NCBI GenBank assembly: GCA_964433875.1
Contig: CAYSSO010000027.1
Span: 1 to 25,064 of the forward strand
Direction of reading: 5' to 3'
Length of the DNA: 25,064 nt
Source: Athalassotoga sp964433875
GTDB lineage: Bacteria; Thermotogota; Thermotogae; Mesoaciditogales; Mesoaciditogaceae
A program made the position numbers and the translations under genes. The first letter of the stretch is position 1. Every line of letters begins with the position of its first letter. The notes beneath the pieces were generated by a model that was not told where the DNA came from, searched no databases, and worked only from the letters and a program-made list of their open reading frames with translations. Below are positions 15,083 through 21,747 of the stretch, in pieces.

Positions 15083-15994
15083 TCAGATTTGAATCTCCTT
15101 CAACTGTTGCTGGACTTTTAAAACATTGTCTATCACATCTTTTACAGTGATAACGATTTTTAACAATTCTTCTATTCTTGCTTTTGTATCTTCAAGTTCT
15201 CCCATTCCTTTGTCTACGGCATTTGCTATCTCGCCGGTTCTCGATCTTACGTCCATTATGAATTTTTCATTTTCGTTGAGTACATTCATTATGTTATCGA
15301 GAGAAGATTTAAGGGCCTTGAAGATGGCCATCTTTTGAATGTTCTTCATAGAAAGTTCTACCTTCTTGGAAAGGTCCGTGACGAGTTTGGATATCTCTTT
15401 GGAAGTTCTATCTGTTTCGGCGGAAAGATTCTGTATTTCTGTTGCAACAACTGCAAATCCCTTTCCGGCTTCTCCGGCCCGAGCCGCTTCAATGCTTGCG
15501 TTAAGAGAAAGTATTGAAGTTTCGTGTGCGATGTCGAGTATATCGTCAGCCATTTTAGATATCTTCGAAAACTCTGAGAGAGACTGCGTTGTTGAATTTA
15601 TTGTCTCGACTATATCCTTGTCAAGGGCATCGAGACTTGTACCTGCCTCCTGCAGTTGTTCGCGCACATTTTTATTGCTTTCTATTATCTGATCGAGATT
15701 TGACTTTGCCATTTCATCCATTTTTCTTACCATGTTAAAAATATCATCTATTATTTTTATCGTCTTTTGAATCGAATCAGTTGACTGTTCAGCCGAATCC
15801 TGAATATTTTTGACTCTTCTTCCTATTACCTCGTCAAGATTGGATGTAAAGGATGAAATTATATTTTCATGGTAAAGCCCTACGGCGGTTTTTTTTATCG
15901 AACTTTTCAAATTCTCGATCTCTAAATCTTTATTTTCTCTAACTTCTTTCTTTTGATCGATTGCCTCTTTATCCTCTCTTTTAAAGAAGGCCAC
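15083..15994 (-). CDS. Cytoplasmic methyl-accepting chemotaxis protein
   Basis: Soluble chemoreceptor signalling protein of about 303 residues. The CheA/CheW-contacting hairpin tip is clear at about residues 155-195: HETSILSLNASIEAARAGEAGKGFAVVATEIQNLSAET, matching the TNLLALNAAIEAARAGE consensus. Both flanks are long helices of the antiparallel coiled coil. There is no membrane segment, HAMP domain or recognisable sensor domain; the first 60 residues are charged and helical. It must therefore receive its signal from a partner or its own helices. GTG at 15992-15994 is preferred because AGGTGA lies five bases upstream; GTG at 16003 would overlap the di-iron protein stop. It sits between a di-iron MBL-fold protein and an MFS transporter, and the former is its likely sensor partner. 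Confidence 0.88.
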   Translation of the reverse strand: MAFFKREDKEAIDQKKEVRENKDLEIENLKSSIKKTAVGLYHENIISSFTSNLDEVIGRRVKNIQDSAEQSTDSIQKTIKIIDDIFNMVRKMDEMAKSNLDQIIESNKNVREQLQEAGTSLDALDKDIVETINSTTQSLSEFSKISKMADDILDIAHETSILSLNASIEAARAGEAGKGFAVVATEIQNLSAETDRTSKEISKLVTDLSKKVELSMKNIQKMAIFKALKSSLDNIMNVLNENEKFIMDVRSRTGEIANAVDKGMGELEDTKARIEELLKIVITVKDVIDNVLKVQQQLKEIQI

Positions 15995-15999
15995 TTTTC

Positions 16000-16773
16000 T
16001 CACCTGCCATAGAGTTCATCTATCGAATCGCTACCGCACTTAAGGTCATATAGCCAATCTAAGAATTTTTTCACATTTTCTCCTCTAAAGATAGCGCCAT
16101 GCTGCGGGGCTATTATCTGAACGTCATACTTTTTGACGGTATCGACCCATTTTTTACAGAACTGATTTGAGGCCATATACCTTTTGTGGAAACCTTCCAT
16201 GAATTTTTTATGTTCATCGAAGTTTTCAACGAATGGATATCTTTTGCCTTCCGGAAAGACAGCCGCTCCTATGTCTCCGGAGAAAAGTATTTTCGAGACC
16301 GGATCGTAAAGATTAAATTGCCCGGGTGAATGAAGAAAATGCGCTGGAATAAGGATAAAAGATCTTCCAGAGGAAAGCCTTATCTCTCCTCCTTTGTCCG
16401 GAATTGGTTCTATCCTCGAAAGATTGTAAACGCCAAAATGTGGCAAAAATCTTGTCCAAAGGCCAGATATATGTACTCTTGCATTTGGAGCAGCAGAAAG
16501 CCAAAGGGAAACTCCGGATGAAACATCAGGATCTTGGTGGGAAAAGAATATGTGCTTTATCTTGTCGACATCTAAAATTTCCGAGACATTTGCAAGGACA
16601 CGCGGAAAAACGTGAACGCCTCCCGGATCGAGTAGAGTACCTTCATTTCCATCAATGACAAAATACTGGTTTGTCTGTACAACTCCTCCTTCTTCCTTTT
16701 CTTCCCAGCCAAGAAAGAAAAATTTATGATTTTCGCTTTCGTATATCGCGGTTGTCTTTACAGTACTGCCCAT
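16000..16773 (-). CDS. Di-iron metallo-beta-lactamase-fold protein (ODP/flavodiiron-like, no flavodoxin)
   Basis: A 257-residue beta-lactamase-fold protein resembling the di-iron domain of flavodiiron proteins but lacking the flavodoxin domain. The putative iron ligands follow the flavodiiron pattern: His80-Gln-Asp82-Pro-Asp84 in SHQDPDVSSG, His148 in FLHSPGQFNLYD, Asp167 in LFSGDIG, and the late His in APQHGAIF. Asp82 replaces the Glu common in flavodiiron enzymes, and Val follows Asp84 where hydrolases have His. A stand-alone form of this domain acts as an oxygen sensor (ODP) with a cytoplasmic chemoreceptor in Treponema denticola. The adjacent cytoplasmic chemoreceptor here supports the same job. 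ATG 16773 follows GGGGGTG by five bases; the GTG at 16779 is less likely. A 100-base untranslated leader separates it from its promoter. A plain oxidoreductase or hydrolase is the alternative. Confidence 0.8.
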   Translation of the reverse strand: MGSTVKTTAIYESENHKFFFLGWEEKEEGGVVQTNQYFVIDGNEGTLLDPGGVHVFPRVLANVSEILDVDKIKHIFFSHQDPDVSSGVSLWLSAAPNARVHISGLWTRFLPHFGVYNLSRIEPIPDKGGEIRLSSGRSFILIPAHFLHSPGQFNLYDPVSKILFSGDIGAAVFPEGKRYPFVENFDEHKKFMEGFHKRYMASNQFCKKWVDTVKKYDVQIIAPQHGAIFRGENVKKFLDWLYDLKCGSDSIDELYGR

Positions 16774-16882
16774 TAGCACACCCCCAATGATAAGAAATCT
16801 CGATATCAGATCCTCGCTTCGTTGAAGAAGATACCCTGAATCCTTCCATGATAAGCAAAATTCGGCAAACCAAATTAAATAT

Positions 16883-16891
16883 ATTATACCA
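16883..16891 (-). promoter_or_regulatory. Extended -10 promoter of the di-iron protein/chemoreceptor/MFS unit
   Basis: On the minus strand TGGTATAAT (hexamer 16888 down to 16883) is a perfect extended -10 without a clear -35. It lies just beyond the gdhA terminator and about 110 bases before the di-iron protein start, leaving an untranslated leader of about 100 bases in which I see no known RNA element. Confidence 0.65.
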
Positions 16892-16911
16892 AAACAAGAT
16901 CAAAAATGAAT

Positions 16912-16941
16912 AAAAAAAGCCGCACTTATGTGCGGCTTTTT
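16912..16941 (-). terminator. Intrinsic terminator of gdhA
   Basis: AAAAAGCCGCAC (16914-16925), a TTAT loop and GTGCGGCTTTTT (16930-16941) form a 12-bp stem. On the minus strand the T run is seven bases long. It lies 15 bases after the gdhA stop. The stem is symmetrical enough to work on both strands, though no plus-strand gene reads into it. Confidence 0.88.
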
Positions 16942-16955
16942 GAATTGAATTCGCG

Positions 16956-18221
16956 TTATGGATATATACCGCGTAACTTCGTTGCGTTCGCAACTTTGCT
17001 TATTGCGAGTATATACGCGCCTGTTCTCATATCTGTTTTGTACTGCTCCATTGTCTTGATGATATCTGCAAATGAACTTTTCATGACCTTTGCAAGGGCT
17101 TTTCTTACATCTTCGAGATCCCAAAAATAAGAATAAAGTCCCTGGACCCATTCAAAGTAAGAAACAACAACACCGCCGGAATTGGTAAGAAAATCAGGAA
17201 TTATACTTATGCCTTTCTTTCGCAAAATCTCGTCTGCTTCTGGAGTTATAGGATTATTTGCCGCTTCTATAACAAGTTTCGCTCTTACTTTATCCGCGTT
17301 TTTCTCAGTTATAGATCTTTCGAGGGCCGCAGGAATGAGTATTTCAACGTTAAGAGCGAGTAATTCGTCATTCGAAATTATCTTTCCACCGTTGAAACCC
17401 TTCAAATCTTTATGGGTTGTAACGTAATCAAAGGCTTCTTTAACATTTATGCCTTCCGGATTGTAATAGGATCCGGTTATATCTCCTATTGCAACGACCT
17501 TTGCTCCGTATTCAGTTCCAAGTATCAATGCTGTATAGGATCCGACATTTCCAAAGCCCTGGATCGCGACAGTCCTGCCTTTTACCCCTCCACCGGTAAG
17601 AAAATATTTGCACGCCTCATCTGCAACTATTGCGACACCGCGACCTGTCGCTTCATTTCTTCCGAGAGATCCTCCGAGTTCAATTGGCTTTCCAGTTACA
17701 ATGCCAAGTTCGGATCTTCCAACGTTCATAGAGTAAGTATCCATGTACCATGCCATTATCTTGGCATTCGTATTCACATCGGGAGCAGGTATGTCCGTCT
17801 CCGTTCCTATGAAAGGCGCTATTTCAGAAAAAAACCTTCTCGAAAGTCTTTCGAGTTCTCCTTCTGAGAGTTCATTTGGATTTACTCTTACTCCGCCTTT
17901 AGCGCCTCCATAAGGAATACCCGCAATAGCGCATTTCCATGTCATAAGGAAGGAAAGAGTTTTTATTTCGTCGGCGTTAACATTTTGATGGTACCTTATT
18001 CCACCCTTGGCAGGACCACGGGCTATGTTGTGCTGGAAGCGGTAGCCGGTAAAAACACGTATAGAACCGTCGTCCATCTTAACCGGGAAATTAACAGTTA
18101 TCTCCCTTTTGTGGCTTTTTAATACCTGCCTCATTCCATCATCAAGATTCATCAAATCTGCCGCCCTATCAAACTGCTTGAGGGCATCTGCGAACAGACT
18201 TCCGCCATTCCCATTTTCCAT
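16956..18221 (-). CDS. gdhA: Glutamate dehydrogenase
   Basis: Interconverts glutamate and 2-oxoglutarate plus ammonia; cytoplasmic hexamer linking nitrogen and carbon metabolism and amino-acid fermentation. The 421-residue length is that of the hexameric thermophile type. Substrate domain motifs: ARGPAKGGIRYH, and MTWKCAIAGIPYGGAKGGV with the catalytic Lys; then FIGTETDIPAPDVNT. The Rossmann domain has QGFGNVGSYTALIL (GxGxxG) followed by VVAIGDITGSYYNPEGI, where the Asp ending the second strand favours NAD over NADP. The C-terminus has EAANNPITPEAD and LTNSGGVVVSYFEWVQ. ATG 18219-18221 is preceded by GAGGAGG eight bases away. It is a single-gene unit with palindromes in its promoter region and a strong terminator. 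Confidence 0.96.
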   Translation of the reverse strand: MENGNGGSLFADALKQFDRAADLMNLDDGMRQVLKSHKREITVNFPVKMDDGSIRVFTGYRFQHNIARGPAKGGIRYHQNVNADEIKTLSFLMTWKCAIAGIPYGGAKGGVRVNPNELSEGELERLSRRFFSEIAPFIGTETDIPAPDVNTNAKIMAWYMDTYSMNVGRSELGIVTGKPIELGGSLGRNEATGRGVAIVADEACKYFLTGGGVKGRTVAIQGFGNVGSYTALILGTEYGAKVVAIGDITGSYYNPEGINVKEAFDYVTTHKDLKGFNGGKIISNDELLALNVEILIPAALERSITEKNADKVRAKLVIEAANNPITPEADEILRKKGISIIPDFLTNSGGVVVSYFEWVQGLYSYFWDLEDVRKALAKVMKSSFADIIKTMEQYKTDMRTGAYILAISKVANATKLRGIYP

Positions 18222-18242
18222 CTGAATGACCTCCTCTAATTA

Positions 18243-18302
18243 GATGCTTTGTAGCATCGTATCAATTTTATATCTTTTGACATGAAAAGATTAGACATCT
18301 AA
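18243..18302 (-). promoter_or_regulatory. gdhA promoter region with two palindromes
   Basis: Minus-strand TGATACGAT (18264 to 18256) fits an extended -10; TATAAA at 18272-18267 is an alternative. Overlapping the first is GATGCT-TTGT-AGCATC (18243-18258), a 6-bp inverted repeat positioned at the -10 and start site. Upstream, TTAGA-CA-TCTAA (18291-18302) is a second perfect inverted repeat. Both are placed as operators for a repressor or activator would be; the regulator is unknown. Confidence 0.4.
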
Positions 18303-18323
18303 CAAAGAACACAGTTTGCGATA

Positions 18324-18342
18324 TTAATTAAATTTTAATTAA
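18324..18342. repeat. AT-only inverted repeat between cysC and gdhA
   Basis: TTAATTAAA, one base, TTTAATTAA: a 9-bp inverted repeat made only of A and T. A further TTAATTAA occurs at 18367-18374, just after the cysC stop. It could be a weak end-of-transcript hairpin for the sulfation unit or an upstream binding site for gdhA. No better terminator for cysC is present. Confidence 0.4.
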
Positions 18343-18381
18343 ATAGACATACAAAGTCATTGATAGTTAATTAAAGCGACA

Positions 18382-18924
18382 TTATAAAATGATCAATCCC
18401 TTTTCCAAAAGATATAAGATGATCTTTTCGGTAGATTCTTCCACAGATTCAATCGATGTGTCCACGGTTATTTCCGGATTTTCAGGCTCCTCATATGGAT
18501 CATCGATTCCGGTAAAGTTCGAAATCTCACCATTCAACGCCTTTCTGTACAATCCCTTTGGGTCTCTTTGTATCAAAACTTCAATCGGACATTTGACGAA
18601 TACCTCTATGAAATTAACACATTTTTGCCTTACCTCGTTTCTTACGTCCCTGTATGGAGAGATAAAAGCGCACAGGGTAGGTATTCCGTTATCGCTAAGC
18701 AATTTCGCAACGAATCCCACGCGTCTTATGTTCTCATCTCTGTCCGCCTTCGAAAATCCAAGATCTCTCGTTAGTTCTTTTCTGACGATATCTCCATCAA
18801 GGCGCTGGACGTGAGGAATTCCCATACTTTTAAGTTTATCTTCGATCGATTTTGAGAGCGTTGTCTTTCCAGATCCTGAAAGTCCTGTAAACCACAAAAC
18901 GAATCCATATTTTACTTCAGCCAA
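18382..18924 (-). CDS. cysC: Adenylylsulfate (APS) kinase
   Basis: Phosphorylates APS with ATP to give PAPS, the universal sulfate donor. The 180-residue protein is a single-domain APS kinase: Walker A GLSGSGKTT at 14-22, LDGDIVRKELTRDLGFSKADRDENIRRVGFVAKLL (substrate and P-loop lid region), FISPYRDVRNEVR, and DPKGLYRKALNGEISNFTGIDDPYEEPENPE near the C-terminus. The TTG start at 18924 overlaps the end of the sulfotransferase gene by 13 bases, with GGAAGGG ten bases before it. Third gene of the sat-sulfotransferase-cysC unit; no APS or PAPS reductase is nearby, so its product most likely feeds the sulfotransferase. Confidence 0.95.
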   Translation of the reverse strand: MAEVKYGFVLWFTGLSGSGKTTLSKSIEDKLKSMGIPHVQRLDGDIVRKELTRDLGFSKADRDENIRRVGFVAKLLSDNGIPTLCAFISPYRDVRNEVRQKCVNFIEVFVKCPIEVLIQRDPKGLYRKALNGEISNFTGIDDPYEEPENPEITVDTSIESVEESTEKIILYLLEKGLIIL

Positions 18925-19838
18925 TTTGACAGATCCCTTCCGATCAAATCCTGCGTTTTGAGAATATCCGTTTTATAAAATTCAATCAAGGAGATTTTCG
19001 TACTTTCAAGCATCTTAGGCCTTTCAACTTCTTTAGCCCTTATCTTTTCAAAAAAACCAACGACCTTTATTCCTTTTTTAGGGAAAAGGTAATTTACACC
19101 TCTTTCAAGAAAACTTCCCAGAGTGTTTAGATGCCTTGAAACTTTGGCGTATATTTTCTTCTTTGGAATGCCTGAAACATTGTATTTAACGGTTGTATCG
19201 GGAATGAAACTTTCGTCGACTTCTAAAAATCGAAATATATCTCTAACTACTTCTAAAGCCTTTTTTTCAAGATCTTCGGTCAGGAATATTTTGACATCTG
19301 AAAAATTGTCGAGATAATCTTTCACCTGTTCATAGTACAGACCCACATCCTTATAATACCACATGAATTCCCAATTTTCCATCATCCGTTGTTTTTCCGC
19401 CTCGAGTCCTTCCTCAAATGAAAGGTATTCTCTTCCATCCCTTACAAGATGGGTGTAGGCCGAAAATGCCCGGTAGACGGGATTTCTTAGTATTATTATT
19501 ATTTTTGGGTTTCCAAGATATTTTTTTATCTGCGGTATGGCATCTTTGTGGTAATAAAGGTTATCAACGCTTGCCTCTCCTATCGCCTTTCTTTGAGGAG
19601 TGGCCCATCTGAACAATTTTTTATACCCGTCAAAGGTTTTGATTATGTGCTTTTCAACCAAATTATCTCCTATGCCTCTGAGTGGAAAGTTCAAAAACTG
19701 GGCTGTGAAGAATTTAGGCTCTTTAACTGGAGAGATATAGATTTCAGGATGCTGTTTTAGATAGTAACTTAAGGATGTCGTTCCCGCCTTGGCGGCACCG
19801 ACTATTAAAAAATTGGGAAGTTTATCTTCTCTTGCCAT
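18912..19838 (-). CDS. PAPS-dependent sulfotransferase
   Basis: Cytosolic-type sulfotransferase fold of 308 residues that transfers sulfate from PAPS to a hydroxyl or amino acceptor. The 5'-phosphosulfate loop is at the start (FLIVGAAKAGTTSL, residues 10-23, with Lys17), and the 3'-phosphate motif is IIIILRNPVYRAFSAYTH with Arg118 and Ser126. EPKFF near residue 40-44 and the spacing of motifs resemble heparan-sulfate and bacterial polysaccharide/Nod-factor-type sulfotransferases, so a carbohydrate acceptor is a reasonable guess; no signal peptide or membrane helix is evident. ATG 19838 lies within the last codons of sat (17-base overlap) and its stop overlaps cysC by 13 bases, so all three are probably translated together. 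The acceptor is unknown. Confidence 0.92.
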   Translation of the reverse strand: MAREDKLPNFLIVGAAKAGTTSLSYYLKQHPEIYISPVKEPKFFTAQFLNFPLRGIGDNLVEKHIIKTFDGYKKLFRWATPQRKAIGEASVDNLYYHKDAIPQIKKYLGNPKIIIILRNPVYRAFSAYTHLVRDGREYLSFEEGLEAEKQRMMENWEFMWYYKDVGLYYEQVKDYLDNFSDVKIFLTEDLEKKALEVVRDIFRFLEVDESFIPDTTVKYNVSGIPKKKIYAKVSRHLNTLGSFLERGVNYLFPKKGIKVVGFFEKIRAKEVERPKMLESTKISLIEFYKTDILKTQDLIGRDLSNWLK

Positions 19839-20970
19839 AATACTCTACAAGTATCTTTGAAATTTCAGGCCTTGTAAATGTCTCCGGAAGCATCTCCCCG
19901 CGTGAAAGGTATTCACGAACTTTTGTTCCGCTTAAATAGATGCGAAATTCTTCAGAGTGTGGGCATGTCTTGCTGGTTGCCATAGACTGGCATTTGGTGC
20001 AATAAAAGGCATTTTCGAATTTTAAAGGAATTATTCCAATCTCTTTTTCATCAAAAAGATCGAAGATCTTTTGGGCATCGTAAGTTCCGTAATAATTTCC
20101 GACGCCGGCATGATCGCGACCAACTATAAAATGGGTGCATCCATAATTTTTTCTGCATATGGCGTGAAAGACGGCCTCTTTAGGTCCGGCGTAATACATG
20201 TTAGCCGTGAAGATCCCGAGGATTACTCTTGATTTTGGGTAATAATTTTCAACCATGACCTCATACGTTTTCATTCTTATCTCTGCGGGCAGATCATCCG
20301 ATTTTGTCTCGCCAACGAGAGGGTTCAAAAAAAGGCCATCACATATCTCGAGGGCGGATTTTTGTATGTATTCGTGAGATCTATGGACAGGATTCCTTGT
20401 CTGAAAAGCCACAATGCTCTTCCACCCTCTCTCATCAAACAATTTTCTGGTCTCAGCCGGATCGATCATGTACTTCGAAAGTGTACCGTGATCTATCCTC
20501 TTTAACAACTTTATCTTTCCAGCGATCAAAAAGTCGCTCTCTTTTGAAAGTCTTTCGACTCCGGGATGTTTGAGGTCTTCTGTTCCAAATACCCTAAGGG
20601 CTTCTTTCGATTTATTCCGAAGAAACTTGTCTTCCAAATTCATCAAAGCGTAAGGATTCCCGTCATTATCACAAATTAAAATCTCCTGTCCAACCTTTAA
20701 CTTCCCGAATATCTCTTCTTCGATCGGCAAGGTTATTGGTATCGTCCATATTACACCAGAAGATAATCTCATATTATCGAGGACATTCGAGTAATCTTGT
20801 TCATTCATAAACCCTTCGAGAGGGCTAAAGACCCCTATCGCTATATTCTCTAAATCCTTTAATTTGTAATCGCTTACCTTCATTCTAAAAAGAGACCTAT
20901 TCAGAATTTGATCTCTTTCTTGATCTGTTGCCACAAGATTGACAAGTCTACCTCCGTGCGGCGGTATCAT
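19822..20970 (-). CDS. sat: Sulfate adenylyltransferase (ATP sulfurylase)
   Basis: Makes APS and pyrophosphate from sulfate and ATP. The 382-residue protein is the monomeric-subunit bacterial type, without a fused APS kinase. Active-site motifs are QTRNPVHRSHE at 190-200 (first ATP motif), VGETKSDD, and GRDHAGVGNYYGTYDAQ at 284-300. A CTKC...CPH cluster (Cys324, Cys327, Cys336, His338) may bind zinc, as in several thermophile enzymes. LSGTKVREYLSRGEMLPETFTRPEISKIL closes the protein. ATG 20970 has GGAGG five bases upstream. It heads the sulfation unit and has its own promoter around 21021. Dissimilatory sulfur metabolism is unlikely because no apr, dsr or pyrophosphatase genes accompany it. 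Confidence 0.95.
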   Translation of the reverse strand: MIPPHGGRLVNLVATDQERDQILNRSLFRMKVSDYKLKDLENIAIGVFSPLEGFMNEQDYSNVLDNMRLSSGVIWTIPITLPIEEEIFGKLKVGQEILICDNDGNPYALMNLEDKFLRNKSKEALRVFGTEDLKHPGVERLSKESDFLIAGKIKLLKRIDHGTLSKYMIDPAETRKLFDERGWKSIVAFQTRNPVHRSHEYIQKSALEICDGLFLNPLVGETKSDDLPAEIRMKTYEVMVENYYPKSRVILGIFTANMYYAGPKEAVFHAICRKNYGCTHFIVGRDHAGVGNYYGTYDAQKIFDLFDEKEIGIIPLKFENAFYCTKCQSMATSKTCPHSEEFRIYLSGTKVREYLSRGEMLPETFTRPEISKILVEYYGKRR

Positions 20971-21020
20971 AAATCCTCCATTTCTCTGAAATTTAGAATG
21001 ATCACAAGTTCATCTTGAGA

Positions 21021-21029
21021 ATTATATCA
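21021..21029 (-). promoter_or_regulatory. Extended -10 promoter of the sat-sulfotransferase-cysC unit
   Basis: Minus-strand TGATATAAT (hexamer 21026 to 21021) is a perfect extended -10; no clear -35. It lies 51 bases upstream of the sat start. The rest of the gap to nrdG (21030-21147) holds ACAGG/CCTGT inverted repeats (21055-21059, 21069-21073, 21127-21131) but no T-tailed terminator. Confidence 0.65.
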
Positions 21030-21147
21030 TACTTATCATCTCCAATCGCTATTTACAGGAATTCCAAACCTGTCGCCGGGAAAAAGTTTTCATTTTTTGA
21101 ATACACAATAGATGTAGCATGTTATCACAGGTTGTAAAGAGTAAAGA

Positions 21148-21747
21148 TTAAAGCATGTTTTTTAGGTATTTTTCTAAGGTTACCGTATCCCTGTATTCGT
21201 TAAATTGCCTTTCGTATTTCAAACTCTTTGGAATAAACTCTTCCATCTTTTTTAGATCTTCTGCAGATGTTAAAGGGGGATACATTGTTGTTCTTATCAG
21301 ATTTCCCTTGAATTCTTTCAGGATATTCAATGTCTGGTTTAATTTGATACAGTCGCCGTTAAAACTTTTGTATTTTTCGCATGTTGCTTTCAAGTCAAGT
21401 GCTATTATGTCCACCGTATCGATGACTTTCTCCAAAATATTGGGAAAGTGTCCGTTTGTATCGAGTTTTACTAAAAGCCCCATATTTTTAATCTGCCTTA
21501 TGAAATCTGGTAAATCTTCCTGCATTGTGGGTTCACCGCCAGTTATTACAACGGCCTCAATCTTATCTTTACGCTTTTTCAAGAAGGAGAAAATATCACT
21601 TTCAGGTATGTAATCGCCTTTAAAGAATACCAATTCGGGGTTATGACAGTAAGGACATCTCAAATTGCAAAAAGGGCAGAACAGAACGCTTGCTATCTTG
21701 CCAGGATAGTCTATGAAACTGGCTTTTTGAATTGCGGCAATATTCAT
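21148..21747 (-). CDS. nrdG: Anaerobic ribonucleotide reductase activating protein
   Basis: Radical SAM activase that installs the glycyl radical on NrdD. In the 199-residue protein the cluster motif CX3CX2C is Cys27-Cys31-Cys34 within FCPFCNLRCPYCHN; an extra Cys24 precedes it. ITGGEPTMQEDLPDFIRQIKNMG is the SAM-binding strand and LVKLDTNG follows. The N-terminal AAIQKASFIDYPGKIASVLF is typical of the NrdG2-type activase found with NrdD in thermophilic anaerobes. The start overlaps the nrdD stop (ATGA, 21744-21747). Last gene of the B12-riboswitch unit. It could in principle activate other glycyl-radical enzymes, but the overlap with nrdD settles the partner. Confidence 0.93.
   Translation of the reverse strand: MNIAAIQKASFIDYPGKIASVLFCPFCNLRCPYCHNPELVFFKGDYIPESDIFSFLKKRKDKIEAVVITGGEPTMQEDLPDFIRQIKNMGLLVKLDTNGHFPNILEKVIDTVDIIALDLKATCEKYKSFNGDCIKLNQTLNILKEFKGNLIRTTMYPPLTSAEDLKKMEEFIPKSLKYERQFNEYRDTVTLEKYLKNML

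Noticed and set aside
16000..16773. Beta-lactamase or glyoxalase II
   Set aside because: The HxHxDH zinc motif is absent; the ligand pattern is that of flavodiiron-type di-iron proteins.
16774..16876. Small ORF or riboswitch in the 100-base leader of the di-iron protein gene
   Set aside because: An ATG-started frame exists there but lacks a ribosome binding site and runs out of frame into the real gene; no known aptamer motif was found.
13932..17867. Plus-strand open frames opposite the MFS, chemoreceptor, di-iron protein and gdhA genes
   Set aside because: They lie antisense to well-supported genes, lack ribosome binding sites and encode no recognisable protein.
18277..18305. Plus-strand TTGACA-N17-TAACAA as a promoter
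   Set aside because: It would read into antisense of cysC with no plus-strand gene or leader; the -10 is poor. It may be chance in AT-rich DNA.
21030..21147. ACAGG/AACCTGT/ACAGGTT repeats after nrdG, possible terminator or attachment site
   Set aside because: Stems are 5-7 bp with long or competing loops and no T run; no integrase or duplicated boundary is present.
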